NCBI RefSeq assembly: GCF_016545825.1
Contig: NC_052614.1
Coordinates: forward strand, 1,898,630 to 1,962,629
Reading direction: 5' to 3'
Length of the DNA stretch: 64,000 bases
Source of the DNA: Eucalyptus grandis
Lineage: Eukaryota > Streptophyta > Magnoliopsida > Myrtales > Myrtaceae
This document shows, piece after piece, positions 37,791 to 49,029 of this stretch (its first letter is position 1; the number at the start of each line of letters is the position of its first letter). The translations under genes were made by a program, and so were the position numbers. Under the pieces are notes generated by a model. That model saw only the letters and a list, made by a program, of their open reading frames with translations. It was not told the DNA's origin and did no database searches.

Positions 37791-38463
37791 TGACAACATG
37801 CAAACAACCTTTTAACAATCCAAGAATGCATTGTCAGGGTTCAGAAGAAGTTCAAGAAACGTCAAGCTCCTGATCCTTCTATGATTTCGATTCCTTTTAG
37901 AAATGCCGTGTGAAAGCTTTGTGGGATATTTCAGCATTTACATCAACCGTGGAATGATAATCTAATCCTGCTAGTGAATCGGATGAAATCAATCCAGCAA
38001 CTAACATCAATGGACTACTAAGAAGTTTATGGAACTCTGTTTGTCAAACTTGATATTCTTTTTGAACTCTTTGGATCCAACTAATGGGGCTTCTTACATC
38101 ATCAACCACAAAAGGTTTGATCAAATTAGCATAGTGTATTCAAGTCAACATGCCTGCTTCGTGGGACATAGTATGATTCTTTTCCTTATCATTATGTGCT
38201 ATTCATGTGTTAAAATTAATGTAAGACAATTTTCAAATGGCGTATAGGATACTAAAAATTTTCCTCAGGAAACTCATGGAAATGCTTCCTGTGTCTTTCT
38301 TGTCAACAAGTAAATTAACTAACAAGAGCTTACACACAATATAATCAATCATTTCACAGATCGATTATGTCAAAAGACATTCTAGTTAATGTCTTGCCCG
38401 ACTCAATAGTTCAGGTATATGACAGATGGCCTTACCCACTCTACAATCATCAAGATGCATTCT
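37791..38463. repeat. Unit U (copy 3)
   Basis: Matches unit U copy 2 across its length and starts at the same GACAACATGC sequence. The right end stops at the same CATCAAGATGCATTCT, after which the two copies diverge, so both boundaries are shared. Confidence 0.75.
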
Positions 38464-39175
38464 TTAGGAGGCTTGGAGTAGGTATATCCTGGACTCTAAC
38501 GAAATGAACGTGGATACATGGTGAGAAAATTTTGAATTGTAATTTTCTCAATCGATCAAATAATTCAAGATACTTTTGCTTCGCTTTGTTTGCTAGTTCA
38601 CTTACGGCCACACCACTAGGAGAAGAGCTCGTACTTGCATTTGGCACTTCTAAACTGATATGATTATCTTAATTTGCTAATGCAAACGGTTCTATGAGAT
38701 TAAATATGTGGAACATAATGGTTGGACAAATTTTATCTCAAGTCGAAGCATATGCATACTAAGGGATGCCCTATCAACATGCTCCTTTTGCAATGTAAAT
38801 TCTCACTTAAGTGTATCTTAAAAATATGCAGTCATGAACTACATGGTGAGCATAGAGCAAACTAAAACCTCACATTAGAAGGATCGCCATATAGGGTCCT
38901 TCATTTAGCATTTACTTCAACCTATCCAATGACCTTTGGCATGCTATCAAAACACCAGTACACATAAGTTTTTATTCAATACTTCCAGCATTCTAGAATC
39001 AATCAATCGTTGAGAATCTTTATTTTTCTGCATAGGATGAAGGATCTTACCTGAAGATGAATGACAAATGATGTGCTTAGAAAGCCTTTCATCTATTTCT
39101 GTTACTGGCATGGAAAGTAGAACCATTTTGCCAAAGCACACATTAACTTCCATGAGCATCTCCCCTCGATTCCTT
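38464..39175 (-). other. Two exon-like segments of unknown gene
   Basis: Minus strand: a segment ending at about 39048 (SSSG, followed by a GTAAGATCC donor) contains EMLMEVNVCFGKMVLLSMPV, preceded near 39170 by a possible AG acceptor. A second segment (about 38640-38520) reads SGVAVSELANKAKQKYLELF. Both look protein-like in composition and spacing. I do not recognise the family. They lie just beyond the TNL stop codon, so they may be a lost 3' extension of a TNL or part of another gene. Confidence 0.25.
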
Positions 39176-39354
39176 GAATTCAAGTAAGAAAACAATGGTG
39201 ACACTATCAACCAGGAAATAATAATGACAAGATCATAGATCTAGAAAGATATTGCTTGCAAGAAATACAAATGAAAATTAGGCAATAGATCTCCAAAGAA
39301 CAAAGGTAACTTACTTGCTCTATGTATGTTGATAGTAAATGGGGATCATTTCCA

Positions 39355-42300
39355 TTATATCGACTCATCCAAGTCGTCCGTAGAGTCTAATTCAGAGTCT
39401 GTGTCACTATATGCAATCTTAGAACATTGATAAATCTGCAGTCTAAATAATTCTGGAATTGCTTTGAGTGAGTTGTATCCAAAAATATTAAGTTTTTCCA
39501 AAACTCCAACCTATCGAGGCCTTGAATTTCAACCAAGTTTTCACAGTCTTTAACTTTTAATATCTTCAAACTCTCGGATTTTGGAAGGAACAGCCTTTCA
39601 ATTGAATTGCACTCAGAGATATCTAGTCTTTCCAAGAACTCCAACCCATCAAGACCTTGAATTTTGGCTAATTTCTTGCACGATTTAGCATTTAATATCT
39701 TTAAACTCCTGGATTTTGGAAGGTCTAGCCTTCCAATTGAAGTGCAATAGGAGATTTTCAGTCTTTCCAGAAACTCCAAACTATCGAGGTCTTGAATTTC
39801 GGCTAAGTTGACGCAGTATATAGCTTTTAATTCCTTTAGCCTCCCGGACTTTGGAAGGAGCAACCTTTTAATTTGAGTGCATCTCGAAATATCCAGAATT
39901 TCTAAAAACTCTAACCTATTGAGGCTTAGAATTTTGGCTAATTTTTTGCAGGATCTAGCTTTTAATTCCTTCAGCATCCTAGATTTTGGAAGGATCAACC
40001 TTTTAATTGAAGTGCACCTCGAGATATCTAGACTTTCTAAAACCTCGACCTATTGAGGCATAGAATTTTAGCTAACTTTTGCAGGCTCTAGCTTTTAATT
40101 CCTTCAACTTCCCAGATTTTGGAAGGAGCAACCTTCCAATTGAAGTGCACTCGAGATGTCCAGACTTTCTAAAAACTTTGACTTATCAAGGCTTAGAATT
40201 TTGGCTAAGTTTTTGCAGGCTTTAGCTTTTAATTCCTTCACCTCCCGTTTCGGAAGGAGCAACCTTTTGATTGAAGTGCAATCCGATATATCCAGACTTT
40301 CTAAAAACTCTGACTTATCGAGACTTAGAATTTCGGCTAAGTTTTCGCAGGCTTCAGCTTTTAATTCCTTCAATCTCCCGGATTCTGGAAGGAGCAACCT
40401 TCCAATTGAAGTGCACTTCGAGATATCAAGACTTTCTAAAAACTTTGACCTATCGAGGCTTGGAATTTCAGCTAAGTTTTCGCAAGCTTCAGCTTTTAAT
40501 TCCTTTAGCCTCCCGGATTTTGGAAGGTCTAGCCTTTTAATTGAAGTGCACTCCGAGATATCCAGACTTTCTAAAAACTCGACCTATTGAGGCTTAGAAT
40601 TTCAGCTAAGTTTTCGCAGGCTTTAGCTTTTAATTCCTTCAGCCTCCCGGATTTTGGAAGGTCTAGCCTTTTAATTGAAGTGCATTGGTTGACACGTAGA
40701 ATTTCCAAATCCTCCAACCTATTAAGGCCTTGAATTTCAGCTAATTTCTTGCCTTTAGCAACCAATGTCTTTAGACCCTTGAAATTTAGAAGGTCCAGCC
40801 ATTCGATTGAACAGACATCTTGACAGTCAAGCTTTCCAAACATATCAATTTGTCAAGACCTCGAACTTCAAGTAGATTCCCGCAATCACTGACTGATAAT
40901 GTCCTTAGATGGATAAACTGTGAAACGTCTAGTGTTTTGAGAGAATGACACTTACGGACATCCAACAATTCCAACTTGAAAGGCGTGTTTAGGGATTGTG
41001 GTGATTCTGATTCTTCAACATCCGTCGGTTGGGAGCATTCTGAATTCTTTAATGGCATTGAGGGAAGCACTGGATGCACTCGACATATCGCATTACGAAA
41101 CTCGTAGTTCCTTGAGATGGCATAGGTGGGAAAGCGAAGGCAATTTGCGACTTTGACAGGTGATGCCCAAATATGTTAAGCCGGAAGGAAAGTTTGGCAA
41201 CGATGGGAGCTTGTAGGAGTCAAGAAAATCTAGGCGTTGTAGGAAGAAAGATTACACATGCGTTTTGCCATTATCCTTCTTAGACTGTTGCAATTTGAAG
41301 CATCTAACTCTCGGAGCTTTCTCAGCCTCCCAATACCGTTGGGTAATTCTTCTATACCACTGTAAGATATCTCTAGAATCTCTAGATTCTCCAACCGATC
41401 TATCCTATCTGGTAATGCAGAAAGTGATGAAGTCGCTATTAGACCGAGTTGCTGCGGTGCTTTTAAATTACCTATTTCTGCCGGAAGCTCCGTGAGGCTC
41501 TCACAATCGTACAGCTCCAAGCGAATGAGGGCCTCCATGTCTCCAATTGAAGCATCAATTCGCTTCAATCCCTTACACCCATTGAGGATGAGAACCTCTA
41601 ACTTCTTAAAAGCTGAGAGGAAGTCCGTATCTTCCAACAATGTACAACTATAAAGGTTCAGATATTTGAGCCCCTCTGCCATCTGGAGAAAAAAATAAAA
41701 ATGATTGCTGAGAGGTGGGCCTTGAGTGATTATGATTTTTTTAAAAAAAGCATAAAAGGAGGAAAAAAAGATTTTAGTTCTTACCTTGAAAAAACTCCAT
41801 CCTTTCCATTTCTCATTTATCTCGCTTTCATCCAATCCGAGTGTAACTAATTCCACTACGTGAAAATTTTTAGCTTCAAAACTTGCTGGACATTTTTTCC
41901 AGTCAAGCCATTTTAACCTCGTCATTGAGTTCTTAAAATCCCCAATGAGATGTGTCTTTGTCATGTCAAGAAATCTTAAATTCCTCAGATTCTCGAATTG
42001 TTTTCCTTCATAAGTGCCGCCATCTTGGTCATCTCCATCTAGCCCACATATCTCATTGAGGTATTCTGAGCTTCTGTCACTCAGATTAATCGCTTCAATG
42101 TTGTCCGTTCCCTATAAGCAAGAATCAATAGTGATTAGTACTATATCCAACTAAAGTAATCAACTATCATTTGTTCACATCGCCATTGATGTGCATTAAT
42201 GTGTTCAAGAGACTAGCAATGTGTAGATCTGATTTTTCGTTTTACACCAATAAACAGTATTTATAAAGGCTAACAAAGTGAAGGATGTCAACTTCCATTT

Positions 42301-45300
42301 TGAAATTTGGCATACGCATTCGGATCTTTAAAAAATTATGATGTAATGACTTGTATGAAGTGAAAACTTCACAACTTGCAATCTTCTTCTTTCTCGTACT
42401 GTAGCTTTATTATCATACTAGTTAAGACATGCATGCAATTCACGGAATTTAGTCAAATTGCAAAGTGCAAAATGAAAATTTGACTTGTCAATTTTTATAG
42501 AATTATACTTTTTTTCTTGAACTTTGACAAATGCAAATACAATCACATACTAAATTATACAAAATAGAATTTGAGTATTTATCTCTCAGACTTTTTATGA
42601 AGAAAAAGTAAACATTTTTCCTTTTCGTGGTCATTGTCTAAAGTACGCTTTATGTTATACATATACATATATACACACTCATATATGTTATATTTAAGGA
42701 ATTTTCTGTTCCTACCTTATTCGGTAATTTCTAAATCAGTCCTTGTCCTATGAGTATTGGTAAATGGGATACCTAACGTAATAATACATAAAATTAGTGA
42801 CCCTTCCATTCTCCACTATGGAATAATGACTAAAATTTCACGAGAATTTGCGGGCATCGTTAGCCCTATTACTTAATGATAACATCTAGAGACTATAATT
42901 CTATGATTTATATATCCTAAGTAGTTACGATTTAAATGTCATAACATCAGAATTGCACAATGCACCATGGGAAAAATGGGGGTAAAACAGAAGTCTGACG
43001 ACAAATTCACCCTCGCCACAGCCAAAACGCCTTTTACACATCTAGAAAAAAGTATCTTCATTGGAGAACAAGCGAAGTTGGCATGGGTGAAAGGATAAAT
43101 AAAGGCGAGAAAAACCTCGGAAGCAGTGAGTCGGCGAGCAAAACTTACCCCACCACAGATTCGGTGTTATTAAGGAGACTTCTAGCAAAAAAAAATTAGG
43201 TTAAAATGTCAGAAATAGAACATTTCTTCTTCTTCTTCTTCTTTTTCGACGCATTCATAACACTTCATAATGTTCCATAACTGCTCCGAGTACTCCAAAA
43301 GTCACAACGGAAGGGGGAAATTGAAGTGGCCGCGAGATCCTAGCCAAACCATTTTTTATGAAAGAAACTAATTTTATATTGCAACGTACACTTAATTTTA
43401 TATGATAGGGAATATTAATATATGAGAGAAAAACTATAAAACTAAATACTTTCTAAGAGAGAACAGCCTCCCTACTTTCTAATCACGTCAATTAAACATT
43501 CCAGGGCAATAATAGTAAAGGTTATCAGTCCACCGTTGTAAGCACTAAGTAGTGGACCAATATTACCCCATAGAACATGGACTAAATGAGAAAAAGAAAC
43601 CAAACGGTTACCTTATTTTCCTCTAGCATTTTTCGGGCTTCCTTATGCTCCCATAACCTCCCACGGCACCAAGGCTTTTGTCGGTTTTCCTCACAAACTA
43701 TATCCCTACCAAGATCTCTCAATTGGTCATGCATTTTCAGCTCATTATCATTTCCAACTTTTATCAATGACATGAATATTAATACTTCAATTCCCTCCTT
43801 TGGGAAAAAGCCACATGCATCCCACATGTAGGATGTGATATCTTTGTCATAGTCGATGAAAAAACAAGCAATATCCAAAAATATTTGTTTTTGGTTATCG
43901 TCTAATGCTTCAATACTTATCTTTAACTTCTCTTGCACTTTCTTAGGAGGCACTTTTCTTAACTTGCCTATTGTACCTTCCCAGAACGCTTTCTTTTTCC
44001 CGCACAATAATGAACCAAAAACCTCAAGGGATAAGGGAAGCCCTCCGGTGATGGATACAACTTCATGAGTGAGGTCCTCAAATTCCCTCGGAGGAGAGTC
44101 CCTTCGAAATGCATGTTTGCTAAACAGAATCAAAGATTGATTTTCATCCATTTCCTTATGTTCATAGTCGTGGTCCACCCCAGCTTCTTCAAGAACCCTC
44201 TTGTCTCTGGTGGTAATAATGATCTTGCTTCCCGAAGAAAACCAATCATGATTACCAGCCAAACTCTTCAACTGAACGACATCATCCACATCATCAAGAA
44301 GAACGAGGACCTTTTTACTTTTAAATTTGGAAGAGATGAACTTAGTCCCTGCATCCGCATTACAAACTTCATCTTTCAGCTTCAATATATCGTAGATTAA
44401 CTGATTCTGTAAATAATGTACGCCATTACGCTTCCACGATTCCCTTATATCAGCAATGAAGCTACGATGCTCAAATTGATCGAAGAGCCTATTGTAGATG
44501 GCTTTAGCAAGCGTAGTCTTACCAATGCCTCCCATTCCGTGGATGCCAACAAATAGTGTGTCATGAGATTTATTATCCACAAATTCCATAACCTTCTTCT
44601 CATGAACATCAATTCCAACCAAATTCTTAGAAATGTCCAACTTAAACTTTTTCTTCAGTTCATTCAACACTTTCCGGATGATTGATTTCACCAACTCTAC
44701 TTCAGAACTGTCAAATGTGGCATGAGTTCAAGTATGTAGCAACAATAATTTTATATTGTTTATCTATAGAGAACATAATAAATCTAGGGATAGATTGAAA
44801 AACTTTAACTATCATTGTTGTCATACCTCTATATATAATGATATATGCTAAGTCTAAAGTGTGGTTGCTTCAAATGGGGTGCCCCATTTCACTGTTACTC
44901 CAACATAATTTATCAAGCCAGGAAAAACTTGAGGGTATCACTTATGAATCTTAAATATTGTATATATTATGGATTTGAACCAAATTTTAAACTGGTTTTT
45001 TATTAAAGATATTAGGAATGATGTGGATGTGACTTTAAAAATTGTTTAGAGCATTTGAATAAGCAAAAATCCTATAAGCCAGCCCAATATGAGCTATCAA
45101 TCAATAAACATGTCATAACTTTTTATGCAAGATGAATTCGGGTCCTGTAACACCAATCGGGAAAGTTGTTCAGATTGTGATATTGTGAACTACTTGAATG
45201 CAATTGAAGGGGTTTCTTCTTGTTTGCGCAATTCTACAGGCTTGCAAGTTTAACTTGTGTTGTGAATTTAGAATCATTCTAGATAGGTGCTCTTATCAGT

Positions 45301-47091
45301 TTTTATTGCCTCTAGGGATGATTACAAGTTGTACTTTATTTTCCTTTTGTAAAATGATTTTTAATAATAACTAATCAACGATATCAATGATTTAATAAAT
45401 GTAACTTGGGAAGATAAAGAATTATAGCAAAGCTTGGACGCTACCATGTTATGAGCTTTAAATAAAAATCGCCAATGAGTTGTACTATTAATCTCAAATA
45501 AATATGTAATTAGAAAAAATTGTGATGAAGATTAATTTAATGCACCCTATAATTAGATTGGTCAATATCATTAAACCAATAAAAGTTATTCAAGTGAATG
45601 GGATTTAAGAGTAAAAAATATTTTGATATAAGAGTAAATTCATTAAAGCAATAAAAATTTTTACCATCATCTTATACTATTACAAAATCTTTTGATATAA
45701 GAGTAAAGATTCGTTCAAAAAAAACTTATTATTCAAGTGAATGGTATCATAACAATAAAGTTTATAATTAGATTGGTCAATATCATTAAAGCAAGAAACT
45801 TAAAAAGAAAGAATAACATAGAATTCATGCACCGTAGGATCTTACTGCCAGCAAGATCTTACAGCTTTTTTATATATAAAAAAAGAACGTAAAATGAAGC
45901 ATGTGAGAATTAGAACAACCAACATACCAACAAAAAAAAAGGACTTAGAACAACCAGTAAACACCCATACATATTAAAAGAAAATAGAGAATGTTTTGGT
46001 GAGAAATTTTACCCTAGGGCTTCGTATCCTTTCAAGGTGCTGACTTTACCAAGTGCTGACTTCCATTCCTCCAAGGTCACTGCGTCCAAAGAAGACCTCC
46101 CAAGCAAACGCTTCACGCGCCTATGAAATGCCTCTCCAAAACTCCCGATTTGATGTCTCACGTCAGCTGGTTTCACTTTATAGAATATAGGCAACACTAT
46201 CTGCCCATTATTTTTCTTGGGCTCCATCATTTTAACAAGTTCATTCAGGCACCAACTACTTGTACCATAATTCACTGAGAAAATGGGGATCAGAATCTTA
46301 CTGCTCGTGATGGCTTTCTCAAGCACTAGTTTGATGTCCTCGCCATGGCAGAGCTCATCATCGTCTCTGAAAGTGTCAATTCCGGCATCAACGAGCCCTT
46401 TATAGAGGTGATCAGTGAAGCCATGTCGAGTATCTGAGCCTCTAAAACTCAAGAATACCTCATAGCAGTTTCCAGTCATCAAACTAGTTGCACCGTTGTT
46501 AGCTTTTGTCGGGGACGGACTGGATCCATCGGAATTAGTTTCCGTTGGTGCAGCCATCGAACTAGATGCACCGTTGTTAGCTTTTGTCGGAGATGGACTG
46601 GATCCATCGGAATTAGTTTCCGTTGGTGCAGCCATTGAACTAGATGCACCATTGTGAGCTTTTGTCGGGGATGGATTGGATCCATCGGAATTGGTTTCCG
46701 TTGGTGTAGCCATCGAACTAGATGCACCGTTGTTAGCTTTCGTCGGGGACAGACTGGATCCATCGGAATTGGTTTTTGTTGGTGCAGCCATCGAACTAGA
46801 TGCACCGTTGTTAGCTTTTGTCAGAGACGGGCTGGATCCATCGGAATTAGTTTCTGTTGGTGCAGCCATCGAACTAGATGCACCGTTGTTAGCTTTTGTC
46901 GGAGACGGACTGGATCCATCGGAATTAGTTTCCATTGGTGCAGCCATCGAACCAGATGCACCAGTATCAACATCTTCTGCATTTCCACGCGCACTAGCTC
47001 TCTTCTTATTGAGAAAATAGAGCGTGAGGCCGGGGAGAAGGATCAGTGCCACGAGCTCGGCAAAAGAATGCTCAAAAATGAGATGAAGCAT
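39355..47091 (-). CDS. TIR-NBS-LRR immune receptor with broken LRR exon
   Basis: Intracellular immune receptor of the TNL class. Exon 1 (47091-46013) encodes an N-terminal hydrophobic segment (AELVALILLPGLTLYFL, residues 11-27), six 26-residue repeats, then TIR (YEVFLSFRGSDTRHGFTDHL, SSWCLNELVKM with the presumed catalytic Glu). Exon 2 (44707-43612) is the NBS: P-loop GMGGIGKTTLAKAIYN, kinase-2 KKVLVLLDDVDD, RNBS-B GSKIIITTRD, GLPL as TGGLPLSLEVFGSLL, RNBS-D QIFLDIACFF and MHD as MHDQLRDLGRDIV. Exon 3 (42111-41785) and exon 4 (41682-39355) are LRR. The first three exon junctions keep phase. Exon 4 contains several small indels (near 41243, 41098, 40815, 40580, 40150, 40050 and 39500), although its total length is a multiple of three. 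After the last break the reading ends in an acidic tail, DTDSELDSTDDLDESI, at a TAA. It is either an LRR-damaged gene or an assembly with indel errors. Confidence 0.9.
39560..40720 (-). repeat. LRR-coding tandem array, nine units of about 135 bp
   Basis: The shared sequence around AATTGAAGTGCA recurs at 40677, 40543, 40408, 40273, 40142, 40009, 39874, 39739 and 39604. Spacings are 134, 135, 135, 131, 133, 135, 135 and 135 bp. Each 45-codon unit encodes two LRRs (LPKSGRLKELKAKACENLAE then a SLEFLESLDISxCTSIKRL type). The three off-size spacings coincide with the frame breaks. Confidence 0.85.
41230..41264 (-). other. First frame break in the TNL LRR exon
   Basis: The open frame ends at 41230 (CNLSSYNA then stop). 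One base more after TCTTCC would continue LQRLDFLDSYKLPSLPNF, typical LRR-region sequence of such receptors, so a single missing base is the simplest explanation. Confidence 0.7.
42112..43611 (-). other. TNL intron 2
   Basis: A 1.5-kb AT-rich intron between the NBS and first LRR exon (donor AAG|GTAACC, acceptor TATAG). I see no coding or mobile-element content in it. Confidence 0.7.
44708..46012 (-). other. TNL intron 1
   Basis: A 1.3-kb AT-rich intron between the TIR and NBS exons (acceptor TTTGACAG). A short sequence, 'attagattggtcaatatcattaaa', occurs twice (near 45552 and 45766), suggesting local duplication; nothing else is evident. Confidence 0.65.
46495..46962 (-). repeat. Coding minisatellite, six 78-bp units, in the TNL first exon
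   Basis: Six in-frame 26-codon copies (residues 44-199), followed by a degenerate seventh start (GATSLM). Each unit is Ser/Ala/Thr/Pro-rich (core SMAAPTETNSDGSSPSPTK). Copies differ by only one to a few residues, so the array expanded recently. It links the N-terminal hydrophobic segment to the TIR domain and is predicted to be disordered. Confidence 0.95.
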
Positions 47092-47139
47092 TTCGTCTTT
47101 GCTCTGACTCTACCCTTGAATTTCACTTTCAAGTGTGGT

Positions 47140-47400
47140 AGAGAAAAAAATCGGAATGCCTCTCAGGAAACAGAAAATGCGTTCTTGTTACCCATTCTCT
47201 TGCGGTTTGATTTATATAATGAAACCAGTTGGCAACCAGAATCGCACCAATAAGTCAAACTTGTCAAGCTAGATATAAATTCATAATTCATTTACTGGGA
47301 ACCGCAAACACGTGCTTGGAGTCGTTGCCTTCACAATGCTCAAGGGAATCCGAATATTAATAATAGACGGGCTGTTCAAATATCAATACAGTGCAGAGAG
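47140..47400 (-). repeat. TNL upstream block, copy 1 (active promoter)
   Basis: Contains the TATA motif and CACGTGCTTGGAGTCGTTGC-like sequence (plus-strand view). It is closely similar to 48620-48890 and more distantly to 49405-49570. Confidence 0.75.
47211..47218 (-). promoter_or_regulatory. TATA box of the TNL gene
   Basis: TATATAAA on the minus strand about 120 bp upstream of the ATG at 47091, giving a 5' UTR of about 90 nt. The same motif in the same context recurs at 48660-48667 in the duplicated upstream copy. Confidence 0.55.
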
Positions 47401-47565
47401 AGAGACTTGGGACGAGAGCGGAACATGGATCTGCGGGAGAAGATGAAAAGTGGAGAAAGACAGTCGAAAATTCCTACGGTCCAATCATTTCCAGAAATGT
47501 GCTTAGAATAGATAAATATATACCGAGCGTCGAAAAGTTGATGTTGGGCACGCCGAGTCCAGTGC

Positions 47566-48330
47566 CTAAATGTTTTTGACCCTTTAACAAATCAAATTCA
47601 TTTATTTCAATAGTCCAAATCAAGCACATATTTGTGTGCCCTTTTTTGCTAGCGAATTGAATAAGCGAACTAATCTAGGTGGACTAATTCCTAACTTTTT
47701 GATCAAACACAATTTCATTTTGGATATAATTTTCCATGTCACTTTGTTGATGTGGATCTTTTTTCTGCTTTAGAAATGCCACATCAAACAACTAACAATG
47801 TTTTTGAACATAAGGTTAACAAGGTAAATTTGAAATTGGTCAGAAATTTTTTAGATAAAAAGACGTTTAGGTTGGGATTAGACAAAAGTTTAGGATTTTT
47901 TTATACAAAAAAAAAAAAAAAAACTGAAGGCAGATTTAAGACTAGATCCAAGGTTGAGGATTTTTCTTTTTAGATAAGACAGTTCGAGATAAAATTAAAA
48001 CTGGATTTAAAATTTGAGGGTTTTTAGGATATTAGGCCTATTTAAAAAGAGGGAAGAGAAAAATGAGGAGTTTCACCTATTTAAGGGCAGATTTGCAATT
48101 TTTTTTTTGGTCAGTGGCAGATTTGCAATTAGATAGCATAGAATTTTATTTTTATCCCTTTGCCCTGTGGCTCAGTTCCACCAGTCCTTGATTAACGTGA
48201 GACTATCGCTCTTCTCTACCAAATTTGTCCATTTCTTATTTGGAATGAGTGGCTGGGCCTATCACACTTCTCTTTACTTAATTGTCAAGTTACCAATTAA
48301 ATTTTTTTTTAAATATCAACTTATTGATTT
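47566..48330. repeat. Upstream repeat shared with 52.15-54.4 kb
   Basis: The part 47566-47690 (around AAATGTTTTTGACCC and TTTTTGCTAGCGAATTGA) matches the start of each 697-bp unit at 52150 and 52847. The part 47700-48330 matches about 53830-54400 (around GCCACATCAAACAACT). No coding content is seen. Confidence 0.65.
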
Positions 48331-48557
48331 TGTTTAGCCAGATTTGTTAATTTCACAATTAATCAATCAACCCAAAGCTAAATAAGTAAATCAAAATTTA
48401 CAATTTTTTGCGACAAATGTTTTTCCTTGGTTTAGTTTAGCTATTGCTCTAATATTTTTCCCTTCTTCTTGACTTGGTCAAAAAGTGGGCTTTTAAAAGA
48501 AGGAGGAAAATCTGTTAAAAAAAAGGAGGAAAAAAGAAAAATAAAATAGAAGAGATA

Positions 48558-48594
48558 TAAGGGGGAGGGGGAGGGGGAAGGGGGAGGGGGGAGG
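48558..48594 (+). repeat. G-rich tract with G-quadruplex potential
   Basis: At least five runs of four to six G separated by single A or AA. This satisfies the usual G-quadruplex pattern on the plus strand. It sits just beyond the duplicated TNL promoter copy. Confidence 0.8.
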
Positions 48595-48619
48595 ACGCAT
48601 GGGGAGTAATGATTTATTT

Positions 48620-48890
48620 AACGAAATGCGTGCTTGTTGCGCGTTCTCTTGTGGTTTGATTTATATAATGAAACCAGTTGGCAATCACAATCATCCCAAT
48701 AAGTCAAGCTTGTCGAGCTACATATAAATTAGTTATTCATTCACCGGGAACCGCAACCATGTGCTTGGAGTCGTTGCCTTCACGTGGCTCAAATCTCAAT
48801 GCTCAAGGGAATCCGAATATTAATAATAGACAAGGGCTCTTCAAATTTCAATACATATAAATAAAACGGTGGATTTGTTGGGAAGATAAG
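48620..48890 (-). repeat. TNL upstream block, copy 2
   Basis: Near-identical in layout to 47140-47400, including the TATATAAA motif at 48660-48667, but no TIR exon follows it on the minus strand. It is an orphan promoter copy, probably left by tandem duplication and loss. Confidence 0.75.
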
Positions 48891-49029
48891 AAGTGGAGAG
48901 AGAGAGAAAAAGTAGAGATTCTTCCCGTCCAATATTTTCCAGACAAGTACTCCAAATAGATCGTTAAGATAGTGACGTTGGGCCCGCCTAGTCCAGGGCT
49001 TGCACCGTTGGACTTTCCTCTTCTTTTGC

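Noticed and set aside
40156..40590. 144-codon plus-strand frame with repeated SRLSKNFDLSRL
   Set aside because: Antisense shadow of the LRR repeat array, whose unit length is a multiple of three.
46495..46962. Regular 78-bp repeats resembling a CRISPR array
   Set aside because: There are no variable spacers, the repeats are contiguous and in frame in a plant receptor gene, and the genome is eukaryotic.
46654..47253. 199-codon plus-strand frame opposite the TNL first exon
   Set aside because: It is an antisense shadow of the 78-bp coding repeat (a multiple of three, so all frames stay open). TIR homology fixes the minus strand.
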